Shown in pieces: positions 1-13,631 of a stretch of DNA of 64,000 bases (within the stretch, counting starts at the first letter, position 1; the number at the start of each line of letters is the position of its first letter). Position numbers and translations under genes: made by a program. The notes below the pieces were generated by a model. The model searched no databases. It was not told the DNA's origin and saw only the letters and a list, made by a program, of their open reading frames with translations. Origin of the DNA: Strongylocentrotus droebachiensis (taxonomy: Eukaryota; Echinodermata; Echinoidea; Camarodonta; Strongylocentrotidae); contig JAVYIG010005410.1 of NCBI GenBank assembly GCA_035222895.1, positions 47,501 to 111,500 of the forward strand, written 5' to 3'.

Positions 1-87
1 GGAGTGGAGAATAGCTGGCGTGCGTGGGCTTACATGTAAGTCACCGGGGTGCGGACGTGGGGGTACTATACAGCATAGCATATTTAA

Positions 88-193
88 GTAATATTGACTG
101 CCTTCTAGGCAATACGACATATATCGCCCGAACCGAAGGTGAGGGTGATATATGACAAGTCGTATTGCCCTGAATTAGGCAGTCAATATTACT
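88..193. repeat. Foldback palindrome
   Basis: The arms begin agtaatattgactgcc and end ggcagtcaatattact. They stay complementary inward for about 45 bases with a few mismatches, leaving a short loop. This is typical of a small foldback MITE. Confidence 0.7.
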
Positions 194-498
194 ATTATTA
201 ACCACATCAGACATCTAGAGCAAATAAGAAACTCTTACTATCTTATAGGCTACACAGGGTTTCCTAGCATTAGAAGTTGCAAAAACATTGTCAAACCAGC
301 ACTGTTCATCCAGTGTTTGACAGATTTTCGATACACTGCAAACAGTTTGCCTAGGGTGTGATTGTTACGTCACAATGAGAGTTCGCGCAAAGTGCGCAGT
401 TTCTTATACACGATGCGTGATGTAAATTACAATAGCTGATGCGCGATGTAAATTACAACTGGCACTATATTATTGCTCACTAGTTTAACACGCATTTT

Positions 499-690
499 GC
501 CATTGACTTTTCAGAGCGGGCTAAAATATTTGTCCATTGACTTACTGTATAACCTATATTGCCCGCCAAATTACACACAAATCCCATTGACTGTTCTGAG
601 CGGGCTAAAATATTTGCGCATTGGTTTACTGTATAACCTATATTGCCCGCCAAATTACACACAAAATCCCATTGACTTTTCTGAGCGGAC
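499..690. repeat. Tandem repeat, about 85-bp unit
   Basis: About 2.2 copies of a unit starting cattgact and containing gagcgggctaaaatattt, with starts near 501, 585 and 670. The unit is nearly identical between copies, so the duplication is recent. The short reading frames on both strands here are by-products of the repeat. Confidence 0.8.
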
Positions 691-846
691 TAACTTATTG
701 TAATTTTGTTGACTTATCCATCAAACCTTGAGGGCAATAACATTTAAAAATTGCCCTGCTCAAATGTCTGATACGGTTAATAATATAGCATATTGTCCTT
801 TTAAAAATACTAACCCTATATCATTCTTCACCAATTTTCATTCCAG

Positions 847-1100
847 CTGGTGAATCTACTGCTAGCGAGATGCTGGTCAACATGGGCAGCGCATCCCTGG
901 AGGAGTTCTACCCCGCCGTCGCCATAGCAACACTGATGCGGATCATGCGGGACGGCTCCCTGGCCAACCACCACACGGGCGTGGTCCAGGCCATCACGTT
1001 CATCTTCAAGAGTCTGGGGGTGAAGTGCGTCCAGTTCCTTCCTCAAATCATGCCTACTTACATCAACGTGATACGCACCTGCGATAACAACACACGAGAG
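847..1100 (+). CDS. mTOR exon 1 of window
   Basis: The acceptor is ttccag before 847 and the donor is gag/gtgatt after 1100. The exon starts with two bases of a split codon. It encodes a middle HEAT segment that reads [18 protein letters not shown] and ends CDNNTRE, matching vertebrate mTOR at about residue 960 onward. Its GC content is far above that of the flanks. The next intron (1101-2158) holds a foldback element at 1396-1557 and otherwise AT-rich sequence. Confidence 0.95.
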
Positions 1101-4100
1101 GTGATTCACATGTTTCTTGTCTTCCTGACTGTTACATGCATGAATCTCCTGGAGCAAAGTTAAAAGTTAAAAGTTGCAAAATGTACTGTTTTTTTTCGAC
1201 TGTGCATTAAATTGCCCTATTGCCCGGACCTTTTTTGATTTTATCATTTTAAAGGTATTACAAAGTTTTGGTATGGGGTCATGAATTTTGTTCAAATTAA
1301 CATATCGGAAGCATATGCGTTCCTACAATATTCATTGATCGTTGTCCTGGTTGAAATCGAGTCTAAAGTTATGAATTATGAATAATAAACTCTTTGGCCC
1401 GAATTCACAAAGGAGGTTTGTCGACAAACCGAGGTTTATGTACGTCATTATGACGTGTTTTACACGTTTTTTACAAACCTGGTTTGTAAAGAACAAAAGG
1501 AGGTTTGGCGAAACAAAAGGAGGTTTGAGCTCAAACCTTGCTTTGTGAATTCAGGCCTATATGTTGTATAGCTCCCTCTCAAGGTCAAGATAGTAATTTA
1601 GCTATGAAATGATGTTTCTTGAATAAAATTGACCGATTAGCTATTCCCGTTTGGAAATTATATATCACAACTACATATTCTGAGATTTTCATGGTCGCAG
1701 CTACTATTGTACGGCCGTAGGCGCTATTTGAAATTTATCAAAATTTACCGGGAGCACCTGTAAATTTTTAGATTCAATTTTTCTCGAAAACAAGTGTTTT
1801 AGGGGTTAATTTTTTTAGAGCTTATAATACATCCACAGGGGCATCCAAATATATCAAAATGTAAAGATTCACTATCCACCCAATTTTCAAATTTTCCCAA
1901 AACTTTGTATTACCTGGAGTAATGAACACACATTTTAATGATTATATTCACAGCAATAATTATGCCATGATAAGAGAGATATAATTGAGCCAACTTGAGT
2001 TTCCAAACTTTCTTTTAGGGGTTTACCTACTGTTATTATTCCTTTGCCCAGTTTTCATTCAGCTTGAAACAATTAAATCAATATTAGATAGTTTACAATG
2101 TAGCTCTTCAATGTTAGATTACCTATTGATCAATTTTGCTGCTCCTTTTGTTTCACAGTTCCTGTTCCAGCAGCTGGGCATCATGATCTCCATTGTGAAG
2201 CAGCACATCAGAAACTTCTTAGATGACATCTTCGACCTTATTAGGGTGAGTCCTCGTGCTGGTTGCAGGGTCTTAAAGCCCCACCGCACTAGTTAGGCCA
2301 GTAAGGATTGGACCTCCCAGCATAGTCACTGACAGGTGGTTATCTCATCAAATAAGCTCTCAATTAACATAAGAAAAAGAGGATCATGTGGGACCAATGG
2401 TCTCCAATAAGGCATTGGTTGCTTTATAGAGGGCGCAAGTAGCTATAAGTTGTGCAGTGGGGCTTTAATGTTAATGTCTATTACTTTAAATCTGTATCCA
2501 ATCAGGTTTAATTATGCTATTTTCAAACTCGCTGCTTTCCTATCTATGCTGTTGGTTCTATCATCGAGTCCTCTGTCTATGAAGTGAAAATTAGGTATTG
2601 GGTTACCACTTTTGGCAAGTTGACCACTAGATGGCGCTCTTCAATAAACAGTACGCTAGGGCAGAAAGTTTATAAGTTCAGTATCGCTTTAAATCCAGAA
2701 TGTAGTTATTGTACATGTATATTGTTTATCTCTCACAGGAATTTTGGACGGTGAACAGTCCTCTTCAGAACACCATCATCCTGTTGGTGGAGCAGACGGT
2801 AGTGGCTCTAGGTGGAGAGTTCAAGCTTTACCTACCCTGCATCGTCCCTCAGATGCTCAAGGTGTTCATGCATGATAACAGCCAGGGAAGGGTCGTTACT
2901 ACCAAGGTAAGTTCTTCTTCTTCTTCTTCTTCTTCTTCTTCTTCTTCCATTTGAGTACATCCCCCTTTACAGTACTATACTTTTACTATACTGGGGTGTG
3001 CAGGTGGACCACTACACCTGGGTTTCCCCCTACTCTTATACGAATAGTTCAGTGGGTTCTTAACCTGCAAAGGTAATCACTCTTCTTTACACTGGGGCTA
3101 CATTTAACGTCCTATCTGAGGGACAGAGTGTTTTCCACTTAATATAGCCTGCGTCTATGAAAACAGGGGAGGGGCACATTAACACACAACACAGGCTTTA
3201 GTCATCCGCCTGGGTGGGATACGAACCCGAGATCTTGGAACGACTGAGCCAACTCGCCTTCTCAAGTTGATGGTATCATTAGATGATAGGGGTATTGGTA
3301 GAGGAGAGTTCAAGCTTTACCTACCCTGCATCGTCCCTCAGATGCTCAAGGTGTTCATGCATGATAACAGCCAGGGAAGGGTGGTTACTACCAAGATAAG
3401 CTTATTGTATTGATAGATTTTAATTACATTCAAACCTGCTTTAGTGACCACCTGTATAGAAAGACCACCTGTCTACAAAGACCACATTTTTGGTTTCCCT
3501 TGAAAATGGTTTCTCATTGAAACATGTTACTAAATGAACCTGTACTCAAAGACCACCTGCCTATAAAGACCATTTTTCTTGCTCCCTCGGGGGGTTTTTA
3601 TAGACAGGTTTCACTGTATATCAACGTGGTACTGGTAGAGAAGAATTGAAGCTGAACGTTCTATGAATCTTTCCTCAGATGCTCAAAGTCTTTATGCATG
3701 ACAACAGCATTTATATTGTTTATCTCAAAGGAAAGGGAAGGGTCGTTACTACCGATATGTGACTGTTGCTCTGGAATAGAGAAAGCTATAATTCTCATAT
3801 CTGATTCTATGAATGGTTGTGATATGAGATCATTCTTTATAAAGCTGAAAATTTTTCTGGTTATTACAATATTTCTTTAAAGTAACATGAAATTATAATG
3901 AGTCTAAACTTACATTTAAACCCGTATTCTACTCATGCAGTCTGAGCCGACACCAGGTTTACGTCATGTTAAACAAAGAGGAAACTTCAGCTTCGTATTA
4001 ACTTCCTTCGTTGAAAATTGACTTCAGACTGAGCTGAAATCTTGCATTGGGTTTTACATTTTTACTAGAATACTACCTTGATCTGTCAATATATATTCTT

Positions 4101-7100
4101 ATAAAATCTTTTTGCTCTGTTACACATCTCCCGTGTACAGCTCCTGAACGCGATGCAGAAGTTTGGAGCCAATCTGGACGACTACCTTCACCTCCTTCTC
4201 CCTCCCGTCGTGAAGCTCTTTGACTCTCAGGAGGTCCCAGTCTCTGTCAGGAGGTGGGTTGATAATAATAATAAAGACATTTATAATGCGCAAAATATCC
4301 ACCCAGAGTAAACAGAGGGTGCTTAAGGCACTTAAAATAAGTTACATATAAACTATACTTAGATACAATTATGCTTACATTAAGCTACGGTCACAAAGGT
4401 TCGTTTGAAGATGCATTAGTACGAATCTCCCTGTTTTTCCATTGTCTTCCCAATTTTCTTTTTTTGAAAGTTGTTTGTACGCCGTTCGTAGCATCTCGTA
4501 ATGGCATTTGTGACCGAGGCTTTACATTATACATGGTAAAATAGATGATATTAGTTAAAGTTGGCCATTCGATAAGTTTTCAGACTGGCCTTGAAATGAT
4601 CTACTAATTTACAGTCCTTAAGTGTGTTAAATAGGGAGACTGTTCCACAATCGGGGAGCTGCTGAGGCAATTGCTTGATCTCCCCATGATCGTCTGGTCT
4701 TAGGGATGATCAGAGTTGATGGGGTCGTTGTGCAACACTTCCCCTTCCAACAGTTTCTTATCTGTCAATCATTTACACTGATCAAACATCTATCTAACTT
4801 TAACTCTAAACTTTTCCCTGTACATGTAGTACCTTCACTAGCGTTATCCTAATCTAAATCTCAAACAGAAAAACAAAGAACCTTATATACCTACATTTAT
4901 TATCGAGAGACAAGTAATTCCATAATGGTTTTGCTGGTGTTTGAGATGCCTCAGAAATAACAGAAGAAATATAGAAATCATAGATAGCAGTAAATAGCAG
5001 TACATCCCCCCCCAAAAAAAAAAAGGGGGGGGGGGGGGGGAGTAAGACATAATTTGAAAAAGATGTATTGATAAGATAACCAAGAAAGTAATGGTAACTT
5101 TTCCATATTCACTGAAATAAAAGGAAATATATGTAATGAAGTTATGTCATCTAATCTTACGAGAAAACAAAAAACTGTGACTGAAAAAAATTGCAACAAA
5201 ATGACAATACTGGTTATTACAGTTTCAAATTTATTACATTTCATTACAATTTCAGATTTCTTACAAATACATACTGTTGCAAAATCACTGGTACCTGTTC
5301 TCTGTTCTTCCCTCCCATAGGACTTCACTAGAGACCATTGACCATCTCAGTGACAAACTAGACTTCATGGAGTTTGCCTCCCGCATCGTCCACCCCTTGG
5401 TCCGCACCCTGGACACCACGCCCGACCTTCGACCTGTCGCCATGGACACGCTGTCCTCCGTGGTCCTGCAGCTCGGCAAGAAGTTCCAGATCTTCATCCC
5501 GATGGTGAACAAGGTCCTGGTGAAGCACAGGATCAACCATCAGAAGTATGAGACGCTGGTCCTCAAGATCCTCAAGGTAGGCTGTCATTAAGTTTCCTTA
5601 GTTTTTATCCCTTGGATGGTTGTAATTAGACATTAGTCATACAGTCAAACCTACTTTAGTGACCACCTGTCTACACAGTTTTCAAATTTTTAATGAGCTT
5701 ATAATAATAAGAGTCACATTTGTATAGCACTTAATACTAGAGGTGTAGAGGTGTCGTGGACGAGTGGATATGTCACCGGACTGTGGATCACAAGGTCCGC
5801 GGTTCAAGTCCCACCGCGGCACTAATGTCCTTTGGCAAGACATTGATCTACATTTGCCACTCTCCACCCAGGTGTTAAATGGGCACCCGGTAGGATGCGA
5901 AAGCTAATGTGCTTAGATTAGCAAGTGTGCGCTTGTAAAAATGACGCCTGGCTGGAATGCTCCCCAGGGAGTGGAGAATGTGCATATATTGTGTGCGGGT
6001 AAGCCTGAATCCGATGACCGGGGTAATAATATATATATCTGTAAAGCGCTTTGATAGGGCCCTCCTGAAAAGCGCTATATAAGAAATAGTTATTATTATT
6101 GTTATTATTACTACTTTTCTGCTTTACATTGTAATTATTTGAGATTTAATTGCTAATCCACACTTGATAGTGCACACACTTTGCTCCCTGGGGAGTATTG
6201 CGGCCAGGCGCCTTTTTCTGAGATCTTGTTCTCACAGACATGGTATATTTTATACCAACATGCAATGAAGCAGACTGTTTCATTAAATATTCAAAAGGAA
6301 GAAAAGAGAGAGAGATGTAAATAGCAAGAGTACAAAAGCAATGAATTAAAGCAGAATAAATAAAACGTGGAGGATAAAGGAAAATGAGTATGAATAGGAA
6401 GAGCAGGTATAAGAAGAATAATAGAGAAAAAGAGATGATAAATAACACAAAAGAAATGAAGTGTGAGAAGCAAGATAGATAAAGGTGTGATGACTCAGTG
6501 GTAGAGCAGTGGTCTCGTAACTGGGAGGTCTTGGGATTCGAAACCAAGTTGATGCGCTAGTACCCTTTGGTAAGGCATTAATCCTCATTACCACGTCCTT
6601 TGGAGAGGACTAAAAGCTGGCAGTCTCCTGGTTGCTTACTTACAAGCATACACCTGCTTTGTTAGCAGGCAGGTAGAACAAACAAACAAACAATACTTAA
6701 ATGATTGTTAATGGTTGTTATAATCATCATTGCTTGTTTGATCAGGGTACGACCATAGCAGAGGATGAACTTCTACTGATGAGAGCACGGAATAAGAAAA
6801 TGAGCTCGAAGGAAGACAGCTCAGCCGTGGAACCAGTCACTGTTAAGAAGCTCCCTGTCAGTACCAGAAACCTTCAGAAGGTGAGAATAATCAAGTCATA
6901 TACGTCCTTCGGATAGGACGTTAGATGGAGGCCCTGTGTAGAGAAGAGTTACCACCTTTGCACGTTAAGAACCCACTGCACTATTTGTATAAGAGTAGGG
7001 GGAAAGCCGGGTGTAATGGTCAACCTGCACACCCCCAATCAGTTATACTAGGAGGAGAGACCCGAGGGTTACAGTGATTTGCTTTTCGCCTCCCAGGCAC

Positions 7101-10100
7101 AGGTGATGCCAAATACTCAATAATAATGATATTAAAAATGAATGATGAGAATAGCTCAAAATGAGATAATAACTACGGCATATACTGTGACGATAAACAC
7201 GTCCCACTGGAAACTAGAGGCCGGCATAGGATTAGCGAGACTTTGCCTTGGTGCTGGTCTTTCCACTTTTTCCTCTGCCAGTCACTATGTTTCGTTGAAA
7301 TGTTGGATGGGTTTTTTGTCGTCCATGTGTGATGTTGGATAGGATTCGTCATCAATTGGTGTTTTGATTTGTGTATTTGACATTTCTTGATTTCTAGCAT
7401 ATAAGAAGTGGGTGATAGGAATAGTTCATTTTCATTATGTACACCTGTATGTTGTGTGAAATTGTATACATGTTTGCCTAATAAAGTTGCTCTTGACAAG
7501 GTTGAAACAGTTTCTAATGGTTTATGACCTTACCACTAATGCTTGCAAAAATTTTCAATGAAATCTCAGGAAAAACAATAGCATTAGGGGATCATTTATT
7601 TGGAATATCAGCATTAGGCATTTACATGTAGTTAGAAAAGAAAGTATCTTTCAACTTCAGAGCAGTGCAAAAATAAAATGGTCTCTTTAAGATCAGTTGG
7701 TTCACAAAGATATGATTTGTTAGATATCTTTGATATAGAATGTTTGATGCTGTTTAGTCAAGGATAGATCAGTGCAAGTCTTGTTTAGACCCAAGATGCA
7801 TATTTTGCCTCAGATTTTCAGATTTTCTTTAGTGGGGCACTGTTTGAAGGCTACACAGTACATGAGAAAAGACTTGATATTTTGGATAATGTAACTTCAG
7901 ACTGATGATACAAAAAAATGCACTAATAACTAATTAATTAAGTGCACTATTCATCTAGTAACTATTCTGTGGCACATGTTATCCATTTTACAGGCATGGG
8001 CTGTAACTAGGCGTGTCTCCCGTGACGATTGGATGGAATGGCTACGTCGTCTGAGCATTGAGCTTCTCAAGGAGTCTCCATCGCATGCTCTAAGGTCATG
8101 CTGGGCTCTGGCACAGACCTACAACCCCCTAGCAAGGTAAGAAGAGTCTCTGTGTGTATGTCTGTCAGTCTGTGTGTGTATCTTTGTATGTCTCTGGTGG
8201 TGATCGGTGTCTGAGCATTGAGCTTCTCAAGGAGTAACCGTCTCATGCTCTAAGGTCATGCTGGGCTCTGGCACAGACATACAACCCCCTAGCAAGGTAA
8301 GAAGAGCCTCCATGTGTATGTCTGTCAGTCTGTGTGTGTATGTCTGTCAGTCTGTGTGTGTATCTTTGTATGTCTCTGGTGGTGATCGGTGTCTGAGCAT
8401 TGAGCTTCTCAAGGAGTAACCGTCTCATGCTCTAAGGTCATGCTGGGCTCTGGCACAGACATACAACCCCCTAGCAAGGTAAGAAGAGCCTCCATGTGTA
8501 TGTCTGTCAGTCTGTGTGTGTATGTCTGTCAGTCTCTGTGTGTATGTCTATCAGTCTCTGTGAGTATGTCTGTCAGTCTCTGTGTGTGTATCTTTGTCAG
8601 ACTGTGTGTGTATGTCTGTCAGTCTGTGTGTGTATGTCTGTCAGTCTCTGTGTGTATCTTTGTATGTCTCTGGTGATGATCGGTGTCTTAGCATTGAACT
8701 TTTGAAGGAGTCACCGTCGCATGCTCTAAGGTCATGCTGGGCTCTGGCACAGACCTACAACCCCCTAACAAGGTAAGAAGAGTCTCTATGTGTATGTCTG
8801 TCAGTCTATATGTGTTTGTCTGTCAGTCTCTGTGTGTGTGTGTATCTTTGTATGTCTCTGGTGATGATTGGTGTCTTAGCAGTGAGCTTCTCAAGGAATT
8901 ACCATCTCATGCTGGGCTCTGGCACAAACCTACAACCCCCTTGCAAGGTAAGAAGAGCCTCCATGTGTATGTCTGTCAGTACATGTATGTCTGTCTGTCT
9001 GTCAATTGCTTCTCTCTCTTTCTCTCACTCTCTCTCTCTTTCTCTCTTTTAATTTCCCTATCTCTGTGTATACAGTATGTCACTTTTTATCTCCCTCTTT
9101 TTCTCTCTTTATCCCCCTTTCCCACCCACTCATTCTCTCTCTCTCTCTCCATGTATCTTATTCTCTCCCATTTTAGCTCCCTCTCTGTCTATCCTTCCCT
9201 GTGTTAAACTTTATCAGTCTCAGCTTATCTCTGTTTGTCTGTATGTCTGTCATTATGTATGACTCTGTCTATGTCTCTCTTTTCCTCTCTCCATTTTCTT
9301 CTGATACACTTTTTGTACTTGCAAATGTGTGCAGTTGATTTGTTTCTTAAATTTCAACCATTGTCATTACATATACAGTGTTGTACATGTAATTAATGAG
9401 AGTTATTGGTATTATATTTCAACTGACCTGTTTGTGTATCCCTCTCCAGAGAGTTATTCAACGCAGCTTTTGTGTCGTGCTGGTCTGAACTGACCGAGCA
9501 GGACCAGGACAGTCTGATCCAGAGTCTCCAGAAGGCTTTGACCTCTCAGGACATTCCAGAGATAGTCCAGATCCTACTCCCTTTGCTAAACATAATTTTG
9601 TATTTCTATTATAACTGTCAACTTAATTGAGGAGGCGCGATAGCTCAGTCAGTAGAGCAGTGGTCTCGTGATCTGGTGACCCGGGTTCGAAACTAAGTCG
9701 ATGCACTAGTGCCCTTTGGTAAGGCATTAATCCTCATTACCAGGTCCCTCGGAGAGGATCCAAAGCCGTCGGCCGTCTAGTTGCTTACTTACAAGCGTTT
9801 ATGCTTTCTTAGCAGTCAGGTAAAATAACCACCACCACCACCACATGAATTATTGACCATGAACCTGTGCCATTGTTCTATTCACCAGAGAGTTGTTCAA
9901 CGCAGCCTTTGTGTCGTGCTGGTCTGAACTGACCGAGCAGGACCAGGACAGTTTGATCCAGAGTCTCCAGAAAGCCTTAACCTCTCAGGACATTCCGGAG
10001 ATAGTCCAGATCCTACTCAACCTGGCCGAATTCATGGAACACTCGGACAAGGTCAGAACCTTATAAGAAATCTCTGTAAATGCAAAAAAAATATATATTC

Positions 10101-13100
10101 ACAGCTAATATTAAAATGTGAGGACTAGAGACCTTTCAGATTGTTGTCTCTTATATTCTTGAATTAATACATATGTTGATATCTTGAAAGGAAGTTATTG
10201 TATTGGACTTTCTAATTGTTAATCAACTAGCATATGTAATGTGTCAGCTTTGTTGATCTTGTAAGTTCAGGGAAGATTAAAATCTTTTGTTGTATTTTTT
10301 ATTTTTGTATGTACATTATCATATTGTTGGGTCTCTCTCTTCTCTAAAGTTAAAAGTTTATCAATTCTAGTTTTGTATGATTAGACAAACACTGAATAAA
10401 ATTGTTATTGGCATGCTTTTTCATATCTAAATCATCGAGTCAGCAAATATCTAGGCAAAATAAAGGTGACTTCTTTGCTTCCAGTATTTTTGTATATATT
10501 ATCATATTGTTGTGTCTCTCTCTTCTCTATAATTAAATTTAAAAGCTTATCAATTCAAGTTTTGTATGATTAGACAAAAACTGAATAAAATTGTTATTGG
10601 CATACATGTACTTATTCATATCTAAATCATCAAGTCAGCAATAGTGATGTAATAAATACCTAGAAAAAATATAGGTGACTACTTTGCTTCCAGTAGCACC
10701 AACAATGCCTTCATATATTTCTTGTTATGCACTAACTTTACTTTGTGGCGTCAACATTTCCAGGGTCCATTACCTCTGAACACAGTGCTGCTAGGTGAGA
10801 GGGCGTCCAAGTGCAGAGCCTACGCCAAGGCCTTGCATTACAAGGAGGAAGAGTTCCACCGTGGACCAAACACAGAGATCCTTGAAGCTCTCATCAGGTA
10901 GGGATGCGTTATTTTCAAAGTCATTTTCATCATCCACAAAGTCATTTTCATCATCCTCAAAGTCATTTTCATCATCCTCAAAGTCATTTTCATCATCCTC
11001 AAAGTCATTTTCATCATCCTCAAAGTCATTTTCATCATCCACAAAGTCATTTTTCTCATCCTCAAAGTCATTTTCATCATCCTCAAAGTCATTTTCATCA
11101 CCCTCAAAGTCATTTTCATCATCCTCAAAGACATTTTCATCATCCACAAAGTCATTTTCATCATCCTCAAAGTCATTTTCATCATCCTCTAAGTCATTTT
11201 CATCATCCTCAAAGTCATCTCCATCATCCTCAAAGTCATTTCATCATCCTCAAAGTCATTTTCATCATCCTCAAAGTCATTTTCATCATCCTCAAAGTCA
11301 TTTTCATCATCCACAAAGTCATTTTCATCATCCTCAAAGTCATTTTCATCATCCTCTAAGTCATTTTCATCATCCTCAAAGTCATTTTCATCATCTTCTA
11401 AGTCATTTTCATCATCCTCAAAGTCATCTTCATCATCCTCAAAGTCATTTCATCATCCTCAAAGTCATTTTCATCATCCTCAAAGTCATTTATATTATCT
11501 TCAAAGTCATTTATATCATCCTCAAAGTCATTTCATCTTCCTCACAGTCATTTTCATCATTCTCAAAGTCATTTTCATCATCCTCAAAGTCATTTTCATC
11601 ATCCTCAAAGTCATTTTTATCATCCTCAAAGGCATTTTCATCATCCTCTAAGTCATTTTCATCATCCTCAAAGTCATTTTCATCATGCTCAAAGTCATTT
11701 TCATCATGATCAAAGAAATTTTCATCAAAGTAACTGATAAGTTACAGATTCTCAGATGATATCTGATTTGATTGATTATTTTTTTTACCTTTGGGCTACT
11801 TTTATTAGTAAGCACCTGCATGAAGCTATATGCTTGTAATTGAAGGGAACCATTTACCTTTAAAAAAAATTGTTATAGCTATAGAGTATGAAATTACCCA
11901 CAATGCTTTACCTTGCATTATACTGGTGAACAATTAAAAAACAAAGGATAAAACAAATCTCCTTTCACAGGGCTCTGTTCGCAATGGTGTTAATATGGGT
12001 GGGTTAAGTAGTCTTGAATTTAACTTTTTGTTGTTGTTGCAATGGTTGATTAATTCTTAATTCTTAAGATTAATGATTAATTCTCCAAGTCTGTCACATC
12101 GTGTATTTGATCATCATATCAAACTTTTGTCCTATTAATGTCAGCAATACCATTGCAGTTGATATAATAATCTGTGCATCTATATTCATATTACCAGTAT
12201 TGAAGGTAAAGACCAGTTCTGGTCGTGCGATTGCATTGTGAAAGAAACGTTGTGGAATCGATCAGAAAAGGTTAATCATCTAGCATATAAGTATTGGTGG
12301 GTACTGCAAGGTTCTGAAATCATCAAAATGATAAGAAATTTGGCCCAGTCTTGGTAAAGTTACAAGCACTGTACACAGAAAGGTGTATATGGGACTACGC
12401 GACACATGCGCAATATCTATCCGGTCCAGATAGATATAATAATTTACCAAATATATCAAACTTTTGTCCTATTAATGTCAGCAATACCATCTGTGCGTTT
12501 ATATTTCATGTCACCAGTATTAACAACAAGCTGCACCAATCTGAAGCAGCCACAGGGGTGCTACAGTATGCCATGAAGAACTACAGAGCTGAACTGGTAA
12601 GATCGATAAAACATATTAAAATCCAATACAAAGACCAACAGAGTTAAACATTTCTCATTATGCAATGAAAGTGATGTTTTGGTACCATAAGGTGTTGTGG
12701 CCGCCGAATAATAGAGCGCTTTTGCAAAGACGACGGGAGAATTACGGCGATACAGCTCCTCGGTCGTGTTTAGTGAATGAACGCTATCATGGCCGCGTAC
12801 GGTCGTGAAAAACAACAAGACAGAGAAAATTATGGTTCGCGCATGCGCAGATTTTTTTTGTGCTCGTGTTACCGTTGTCTTTGCCTTCCGTCGTGTTTGC
12901 GAAAGCGCCCTATTGTAATCATGTAGGATTTCAAAGAAATAATGCTATGGTCAGCATTTATATTGCAATTGATATTTAAAAAAAAATGATCACCCCCCCA
13001 AAAAAAAATCCCCACTTAAAAGGCACATGGACTACAAGCTTTTGCGAAAGTGCCAGAGGAATGGTTCAAGGAATGGTCTGTAACAGGTGGCTATTGACTT

Positions 13101-13600
13101 CTCTTTGGTGAAGAGAGCTAATTATGGATGAGTTTCATACAACACACAATTTTTATCAGACATTGATCATCACTATAGCTCATAGCCAGATATTGTTTGC
13201 CCGGACAAGTTGTGCTTCCGGAGTGTTGATTTAAATTGATGATTACATGCAATATTTTATAAATCTTTTAAAACTTATGTTAAACAATAATATAAAAGAC
13301 AATAATTTATGATGGTTAGTGCTTATTTATGCATACTTTTCGTTAAATACTAAGGCAACAAAAAGTGACGGCCTTTATTTTTGTTAAGCATCCGGACACA
13401 AACCCCCATCATATATAATCAGTAATGTGTATCAAACTCATGACTGTTACAGCAAATCCAAGAGACTTGGTATGAGAAGCTCCACGATTGGGACAATGCC
13501 CTGACGGCTTACGAGAAGAAACAGGACCAGTCTCCTGATGAGTTTGATCTGACCCTAGGTCGGATGAGATGCCTGGAGGCTCTAGGAGAATGGTGAGATC

Positions 13601-13631
<31 letters not shown>

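Larger units (their letters stand above)
1..846. other. mTOR intron, repeat-rich
   Basis: This is intronic sequence upstream of the first visible mTOR exon, and no coding segment is seen in it. The first 60 bases resemble the body of the tRNA-derived SINE that is complete at 5745-6110 (shared gagtggagaat and ccggggt words). It also holds an inverted repeat at 88-193 and a tandem repeat at 499-690, listed separately. Confidence 0.6.
8137..9300 (+). repeat. TG/CT-rich microsatellite tract
   Basis: The spacers between the exon 7 copies consist of tgtgtgtatgtctgtcagtc-type units. They pass into tctctctc runs at 9005-9300. All short reading frames in this interval are translations of the microsatellite. 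Confidence 0.85.

Noticed and set aside
8440-9262. Cys/Val/Ser-rich frames
   Set aside because: They are translations of TGTGTGTATG and CTCT microsatellites between exon 7 copies.
9631-9720. Possible tRNA gene on the plus strand
   Set aside because: The tRNA-like head is followed by a SINE body found at two other sites.
10791-11709. Long Ser/Lys-rich (+) and Asp/Glu/Asn-rich (-) open frames
   Set aside because: They are translations of the 21-bp minisatellite. The frames start in mTOR exon 9 or cross its splice site and have no independent support.
10911-11732. Regular repeat array that might suggest CRISPR
   Set aside because: The units are contiguous with no unique spacers, and the surrounding DNA is a eukaryotic spliced gene.
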